Shown here: in pieces, positions 25,337 through 34,300 of the stretch
Layout of the letters: every line of letters starts with the position of its first letter
Numbering within the stretch: position 1 is the stretch's first letter
Made by a program: the position numbers and the translations under genes
Notes under the pieces: model-generated
Told to the model about the DNA's origin: nothing
What the model saw: the letters and a program-made list of their open reading frames with translations, nothing else
Database searches by the model: none
Assembly: GCA_018818125.1 (NCBI GenBank)
Contig: JAHISQ010000017.1
Coordinates: 1 to 38,585, forward strand
Reading direction: 5' to 3'
DNA: 38,585 nucleotides
Source of the DNA: Candidatus Rifleibacteriota bacterium
GTDB taxonomy: Bacteria > Muiribacteriota > Ozemobacteria > Ozemobacterales > Ozemobacteraceae

Positions 25337-28300
25337 CTACCAGGAATTGGTGCGGAATCTGACGATCTTGTTACCCAATCTATCGGTAACATACATGTCT
25401 GCATCAGTTGTGCCGACTATGGTAATGCCATAAGGTTCCTGGAAATTTGCGGCGGTGCCGAAGGTATAAAGCAAAGTGCCGCTGGAAGCGATAACATTTA
25501 TGCTTGAGCCTTCGGGATCAGTAACGTATAAATTTTTGCTGGTCGCACCAACAACAAAATGAGTGGCATTGTTTGCACTGGCAGATGAATTCCAGGTGGC
25601 AACAGTATTTAAAGCGCTCGTGAATTTTTTTAACTGATTCGTGCCGCTCGCTGCAACATAAACATTGCTGCCATCAACGCTTATTCCAACTGGCTGATTA
25701 ACAAACTGAGAACTTAAGAAGGATGTGCCTGCCAGATCCATTTTCTTTACCAAGCTATTTCCCGTATCTGAAACATAAAAAGCATTTCCAGTATCGACAG
25801 ACAATCCTTTGGGGTCGGCTAATTGAAGAGGGCCAGCGCCATCGAGTATGGTAAACGAGCTGACATATGTAAAATTACTATCCCATTCCGTAAAAAGATG
25901 CGAAGTGTTAGCAATACTTGAGAGCGTATAAATTGAGGTTCCAGCAATAGTAAAATCGACAAGCGTATGTCCTACAAGAGGAATCGCATCGGTTTGAGTC
26001 GCAACGCCAGTGATATCTCCTCTGGTAGTTTCAATCGTAGTGGTGCTTCTTGTCAGCTTAAGCACAGAATTCACTCCAGGATCTGCAACGATTAATTCTG
26101 AGGTAGATTTCATTAAAATCGATGCGGGAGAAGTAGTAAAGCCCGGATAATTCTCGGTTTCCCAGACCCATATGACCAGTGTTGAGGTTGCTGTAATTCC
26201 AAACTCGTCAGTGGCAGCGACTCGAATTGTGTAACTACCAGGCGTATTAAAATTATAAGTGACCGGGGGAACATTACTAATAACTGTGGCACCGACATAC
26301 CAGGTAAGACTGGCTGGCAGTATAGGACTCAGAGCACCGTCAATAGCTGAAGCATCTAAAGTGAGCCCATAGTTGCCCAGGGTTACCAGGTGGATGGGTA
26401 TTTTGTTCCCGGGGGAACCGTATTCCGGCCCAGAGGCAAAAGGAAGAGGAGCTGTTACTGTTGCAGGTGTAGCAAAAGTCGGTGCGCTGTCGATAAGAAT
26501 CGATATGCTGGCAGATTTTGATGTTCCGGCGCTGTCAGTACCAATATAGGTTATGGTTCTCCAGCCACGCATGAGTATACTTGTATTAATTGCGAGCGAA
26601 GCTCCCGCACCAATGGGGGGAACCTGGTCATCGCTGTACCAAGTCATATTACCTGTTTGATCTGCCGAGCCGATGAAAGAAACAGCCTCAGACTGGGTAA
26701 ACTTGGCACCCGAAAGCGGACTGGTTATTGTTGGCAGATTAAGACCAGTTTGAATTGTGTGAGTTGTGCTGCCAATTGTGCCAAATTCATCTTTGCCTTC
26801 GATGCGTATGTTCCTTGTTCCAGTCGGCAACTCATTCACTGGGGCCGTATAAGTTAGGCCAGTCGCCTTGGGGACGCCATCAATATACCAGGTAACAGAG
26901 GCACCCGGTATTACTTCTGGAGTTGCCGATGAATTGACGCCACTACCTTCAAAATACAGACTCTGGCCGCCAAAGTATTTACCGCCTGCTGTTGGCGAGG
27001 CAATCGTCATCGCCGGCGGCGTGTCAAGAAGAATCTGGACGGTTTTTGAACTTACAAAATTTGCAGTATCTGTTCCGATATAAGTTATCGAGCGGATACC
27101 ACGATCAGCAACCAGGAAAGAAACCGTGTGCGGACCGGAGCCAGTAACGACGAGATCGGCCACAGATGGCAAACCATAGTCCTTATACCACTTCATTGTT
27201 ATTGGTCCAGCTGAATCTGGCGTACCAATCAGAGAAACATTACTGGCGATATTGAACCTGGTTCCTGAGGCTGGCGAACTAATCGCCGCCAAGGGATGAC
27301 CGTAGTAAAAACTCAGCGTAGTAGAACTGGCGATACCATATTGATCAGTGCCCTGCAGCTTGAGCGTATGATTATTCGTGGTGAGCTGACCAGAGGAGAA
27401 ATAGGCGGTAGATGTAGCAGGGCGTGTTGCTGCGCCAGCGCCATCAAGATACCAGTTCATATTTGTGCCAGGTATGGCATAAAATGTGCCATCACCCCCG
27501 ACACCAGTACCAGTAAAAGTGACATTGGTAGTGGTAAAAAAGCGCGAACCATCACCCGGCGTAAAATTCATGGTTGGCAAACTGTCTATCAGCACCGTAA
27601 TACTGGCTGTACTGAGATTTCCAACAGTATCGGTGGCGTGATAAGATATTTTTCTCCAACCAGCAGGCGCCGGCACCAGTGGCGCAGGAGTGTAATTCTG
27701 CGTTAGAACGCCAGTGTCAGCACCATCTAGATACCACCTCAAATTAATCCCTGCAGAAGCTGCAGAACCGGTAAAAGTTGGAGCTGATCCAAGATCAAAC
27801 CTGGTTCCTGATGCAGGCCAGGTGATTGAAGCCACCGGATGGCCATAATATATTGCCTGAACCGAAGAAGTTCCGACAATGCCAAACTGATCTACACCAG
27901 AAACGTATAGCGTATGCGTTCCCACGGTCAAACTGCTGATTGGAACAGGAGAACCATTTTGCCATACTGAGGTAATCGCGTCTTTATACCATTTAAATGT
28001 CGTCGGATCAATATTTACAGGAGGGGGGACAGCTTCGGTTCCGGTTGCTTCAAGAACAAAATTGCCGCCAGCAAAAATCACAGAATTTGATGCTGGAGTA
28101 AAGGTTATTGTCGGACTATTACTTTTCAATACAGTAACCGTTGCTGTACTTATGTTTCCAACACTGTCGATCCCAACATATTCGATTGTGTTCAGGCCAT
28201 TCCCAAGAACAATAGAATTGGTATTTGCAGTTCCTGCAACAGGAGTTGAGTTGAGATACCAGCTCAGACTGATTGCAGATGAGGCCAGAGAACCCTCAAA

Positions 28301-31300
28301 CAAAACGGGATTCACAGCTGTATCAATTCTGATTCCTGAAGTAGGAGAAGCGATGGTAAGCAGCGGGTGCCCGTAATAGATTCCCTGCACGGAAGAAGTT
28401 CCGACAGTACCATACTGGTCAGGCCCCGCCACATAGAGAGTATGCAAACCAACTGTAAGGTCACCGGCGTTGACCGTTGCTGGCGAGACGGTTTTGAACG
28501 TAGAAGTAACCGCGTCTCGGTACCATTTCATGCCAGCATTGTTGATAAAAGGATTCGGCGGTATCGACTCGGTACCGGTAGCTTCAAGTTTAAAACTGCG
28601 ACCAGTAAAAACTACTGAATTAGCAGCCGGAGTAAAGGTCAGTGTCGGTGGATCATTCATTAATACCATAATGCTGGCTGAGCTGAGGTTTCCGGCACTG
28701 TCTGTTGCGTGATAAGAAACGGTATTCCAACCATCGGGAATAACAGCACTGTAATTTTGTGTAATATTTCCTGTATCAATAGTATTCAGATACCACCTGA
28801 CATCGACTCCGGCAAAAACGGCCGATCCGGTAAATGCTGGCGAAGACCCGCGTGCAAAAGGAGTTCCTGAAGCCGGCGTAGAAATAGAAGGAAGCGGATG
28901 TTCGTAATATATTTGATGAGTGCCGGTTCCACGAGTGCCATACGCGTCTGCACCGGAGCCATAGACATCATGCCAACCGGCTGTCAGCTCGCCAGCGTTG
29001 ACTGTTATCGGCGAAAGATTTTTCCAGACTGATGTGCTGCCATCTTTATACCATCTGAAAGTGGCGTTATCGACAACTGGAGTGCCGGTAGCTTCAAGGG
29101 TAAAGCCTTTGCCGGTAAATATAACAGCAGCTGAAACCCCATCAGCTGGCGGCGCAAACGTTATGGTCGGCGTATTATTCAGGAGTATCTGGATTGTCGA
29201 CGAGCTGCAGAAGTTAGCACTGTCAGTGCCAAGATAGGTAATTGTATGACGGCCGGCCGGGACAGTAATATTTGACAGGATGGAGCTGTCACCCATATGG
29301 AAAGGAGCCAATATTCCGTCATCGCGCCACCACTCCATTACCAGATTTAAACCGGCTGAAGGAGGATTGCCGGCAAAATCAATCGGAGTCCCGACAGGAT
29401 TGACTGTGCCTGAGGCTGGCGAAGTAATGCTTGATAATGGATAACCATAGGTTATATTGCAGAAAACCTCACCCACTGTGCCATAACTGTCAGCAGCGGT
29501 AAGCCTGATAACATTATTGCCGACGCTAAGCTGACCGACATTGAAAGTAGCTGGAGAACCAGTCTGCAACGGCGTAGAACCACCGTTCACATACCATTTC
29601 ATGGTTGCAGGATTAATCGCAACATTTGCCGAATCGGTTCCGTAGCCAGTCAAGGTTACCGGACGGCCGGAGAAAAACACAGAGTTTGAAGCTGGCAGCA
29701 CGGTCAACACGGGAGCATCATTCTTCAGCAGCATTATGGTCGCCGAACTTACAAATCCTGAACTGTCAGTCGCCAGATATCTGATTGTATGCCAGCCAGC
29801 GGCCAGCGGAATACCAGTTATGCTGTTGCCGGAACCGAGATTGGCGGGAGAGCCGGCGCCGGTTTCGTGATACCATCTGGTAGTAAAACCGGGAAGGATC
29901 TGAGCGGGAACTGCCGTAAACGAAGCATTGGTCGCCACCGGCAAGGTGGTGCCTGAGGCCGGATAAGTAATATTTGCAGTCTGCACACCGTAACTCACAT
30001 TGTAACAGGTTACTTCGCCGGCAACAGCAAACTCATCAACACCGGTCAACTTTATCGTGTTTGAAGCAGATAGCAACTGATTAACAATGAATGTAACCGG
30101 CGATCCGGTTTTTAAAGCTGTGCTTGAACCATTCAAATACCATTTCATGGTGCTTGTTGCAACAGAAACATTGGCAGTGCTTGTACCCTCTCCAACAAAA
30201 GTAACCGGACGCCCGGTAAAGAAAACCGAATCTTCTCCCGGTGTGAAAATTAGATTCGGGGTGTCATTTACCAGTAACTGAATCGTCGAAGAGCTTACAA
30301 ATCCAGAGCTATCACTGGCCAGGTAAGTGACTGTATGAAGGCCAGCGGCGAGATTGACAATGTTTGCTGCGTTTCCGCTGGCAAAGTATGCACCATTCAA
30401 CTGCCAGATCGGGGCTATTTCCGGGAGCGAAGCCGCGGGAGCAGCTGTAAAATTGATGTTATTGACCAATGGATAAATCGCACCAGAGGCTGGCGCCGTT
30501 ATAGATGTCAGCGGATAACCGTAATAAATACTATATGTGGCGGCACCGACCGTTCCATAATTATCTGTTCCAGATATGCATATATTGTTAAATCCTGTAT
30601 TCAGCCATGCCACATTCAAGATTGCCGGCGAGTTAGTGGTTTTCTGAACTCCATTAACAAACCACTTCATGGTTGCAGAAGCAATGGCTGCGCCACTGTA
30701 ACTTGTTCCGGAGCCAATCAGCGTTATTGGGCGGCCGGTGAAAAACATCGAACCATCACCGGGCGTAAAATCCATGGTTGGAGGTCGGTTAACGAGAAGC
30801 TGAATTGTTGCAGAGCTGCAGAAACTGGCGCTGTCAGTGCCAAGATAAGTAATGGTGTTCCAGCCAACATTCATATTGGGAACTAACGGTGGGTTGAGCA
30901 CTGACGTTGCATCAGTTCCAAATGACAATGCGGCATTATTTAAATGCCACTGCATTGCTATAGGTAATTCTGTACCAGGGTTACCGGTAAAATTGATGGT
31001 ATCAAGAAGCGGATCATACAGTGTTCCGGAGGCCGGCAAGACAATAGATGCTACAGTCTGACGAAACTTCAGATTAACAGTAGTGGTTCCAGCGGTTCCG
31101 TAGATGTCACTGCCCAGCAGCATGATGTCATGAGAGCCGGCTGCTAGTTCGGTAGAACCAAAGGTTGGATTACTCTGGCCATTGAAGGCAGACTTTAGAA
31201 CCCCGTCGGCATACCATTTGAAAGTAGCCGGATTAAGCGACAGGCTAACCGCACTGGTACCATAACCATAAACAGTAACTGGTTGGTTAGCAAAGAATAT

Positions 31301-34300
31301 CCCACCGGTTCCGGGCAGTATCAGCATGTTTGGCTGATCATTCATTAAGATCTGAATCGTGGCAGAACTTACAAAACCAGAACTGTCGGTTGCCAGATAA
31401 GTAATCGTGCGCAGACCGTAGGGAACACTATAAGCTATGTTCTGCCCAACTCCCATCTGGGTCGCGCCACCCGTGCCGATGTCATACCACCATTGGAATT
31501 GCATATCGGGGTGAGAATCTACTGTACCACTGAATGGCACTGCTGTGCCGCTCGCATACGTAGTTCCAGACGCAGGCGAAGATATTCCGGCAACCGGATA
31601 TCTGAACTCAAAGTTGATTGTATCAGCCCCTTTGACTCCATATTCGTCGACACCTTCAAGTTTTATACTGTGCGGCCCAGCGCTTAGCGCTGTGGCTGCA
31701 AGGGTATACGGCGAACCGACAGAAATGGCAGTCGTCGAGCCATCAATATACCATTTCATGGTTGCTGTTGCGACAGTGTTACCGGTAGAAGTTGTACCTG
31801 AACCGGTAAAAGTGACCGGGCGACCGGCAAAGAAAATTGAGCTGTTGCCTGGCATTACTTGCATAGTCGGCACATCATTGACCAGAAGCTGGATTGTCGC
31901 TGAGCTGCAAAAATTTGCGCTGTCAGTGCCAATGTATCTGATGGTATGCAAACCAGCCGGAAAGATTTGCGCAGCCGGATTAGCACCATCATCAAATGCT
32001 GCCAGCACTCCATCGCGATACCATTCCATGGTTATCAAACCCTCAGAATCAGGCTGACCAGTAAAAGTTATCGAATCGCCAACATCATATCTGCTGCCTG
32101 ATGCTGGTGCAGTGATCGATGCGACGGTCTGACCAAATTTAATGGTAATCGCCGTGCTTGTACCCACGGTGTTGTAACTATCGGCACCAGCAACCTGAAG
32201 AGAATGAATGCCTGCGACCTGTTCCAGTGTATTATAGGTTATCGGCGAACTGGTTTTGGAACTGGCACCATCTAGGTACCAATTCATAGTAGGACTGGCA
32301 ACAGGCAACCCGCTGATTACAGCAGTACCTGAACCGACAAAGCTAACAGACCGACCGGCAAAAAAGATTGAACCATTGCCAGGTATGATCTCCATGGGCG
32401 GTGGATCGTTCATTAAGATCTGAATCGTAGCCGAACTCACAAATCCGGCGCTGTCAGTGCCAACATAAGTGATGGTCTGGCGCCCCTCCGGCATTGGATA
32501 TCCTGCAAGATTTGCAGTATTACCCATGTAAACGGCTCCGCTGCCGTCATCACGATACCACCGCATCACAATCGGGCCCACACTGGAAGGCGAACCAGCT
32601 AAATCAATCCCGGTGCCCCGCAGATACTCAGAGCCTGAAGCTGGCGCAGTAATACTTGCAAGGGCAACACCATAATAAATTGCGTTGGTTATGCTGGCCG
32701 CCACACCAAAATCATTTTCACCGACAGCCGTAATGTTGTTCAGGCCAACGGCAAGATCGCCAGGAACTACGGTATAGGGCGATTCGTTTTGCCAGGTGGT
32801 GATACCACCATCAAGAGACCACACGACACTTGTTGCTACAACGACAGCGCTGGCTTCCAGATTAAAAGGCTGACCGACAAACAACCGCGCTCCGTCTGAA
32901 GGGGTGAAACTGATAGCAGGGCTGTCGCTGACGATGACGCGAATGGTGGCCTGGCTGACTACACCCTGAGAATCGGTTCCAATGTAAGTTAGATATTGGT
33001 TGCCATCTGGCAAAGTCGCGGTAAGCGCCGAACCGGTAGTTGGAAATTGCGAGCGCGTGGGCAGGTGATAGTTCAGCCACCACTGCATTTCGAGCGGCTC
33101 AGTGATTTCCGGCCCGTCGATATTATCAGGTACTGCGGAAAAATCGCAGAGAGTGGAAGTCGGGATAACGGTATCAGACACTGAAGGCGAGGCAATGGCG
33201 GCAACGGGCACACCGAGGTAAAACTTTTTAATTGTCGTGCCTGCCGCGCCTAGAGTGTTGTAACCACGTAGCTCAACTTCTTTAAGACCGGTGCCAAGAA
33301 CAGATATTCGCGCCGGGGTTATGGTCAAAACAGAGTAAGAAGCCAGTTCCAGCGCCCCGTCTATATACCATGCCATTCGGCTGCCTGGAACTGTTCCGTC
33401 GACGCTGTCGGTGCCTACTCCCGTAAAAACTACGTCCTGACTGCCAAAGAAAACCGTGCCTTCGGCAGGGGTGAAATCCATTTCGGGAAACTCGCCAATG
33501 CCGATTCTGATACTGTGTGAGCTGACAAAACCAGTACTGTCGGTGCCTAGATAGGTTATTTCATTGTAGCCATCTGGTAACGCACTGGTATTAACAGTCG
33601 CTCCGTCACCGATTTTAGTGGCGCCGGGCAAACCAAGGTTTGCCCACCATTCCATCAGAATTGCACCGCCAGAATCGGGAATACCATTGAATGTAATGTT
33701 AGTGCCAGTGCTGAAAGTCTGGTTATTTGCAGGCAAGTTGATTTTAGCAGCCGACACGCCTGTTCTGATGGTATTGGCAACAGAATTTGAAGTACCGTAA
33801 GGGCCGGTTGCAATGAGAGTAACTTGATAAGTGCCTGATGAAAGCTGAGCTGGCTGAGCTATCGAGAAATTCTTGCCGCTGGCGAGTAACCATGGCGAGC
33901 CATTGAGCAGCCAGCTTACCTTGTCGTCAGCGATATCGTTATTGTTGGTATCAATGCAGGTTGCAGCAAAATTGATCGGATGACCGGTAAAAATATAAGA
34001 GCCAGCACCGGGAGAAAACACTAACTGCGGAACTCTTTCGACAACAATGTTTATAGTAGATGAGCTGACGACACCCTGACTGTCGATGCCAACATAGGTT
34101 ACACGATGAGCACCGTTCGAGGGCGAATAACTGACATTGGCACCACTGCCGAAGCTTATCGGGTCATTATTGAGATACCATTGCAGCGACAGAGTGCCGG
34201 TTGAATCAGGAACAGCCACAAAGGGTATTATAGCAGCCGGTTCAAAGCGAGTGCCACTAGCCGGGCTGGTAATGCTGGCGACCGGCCAGCCCATCTGAAT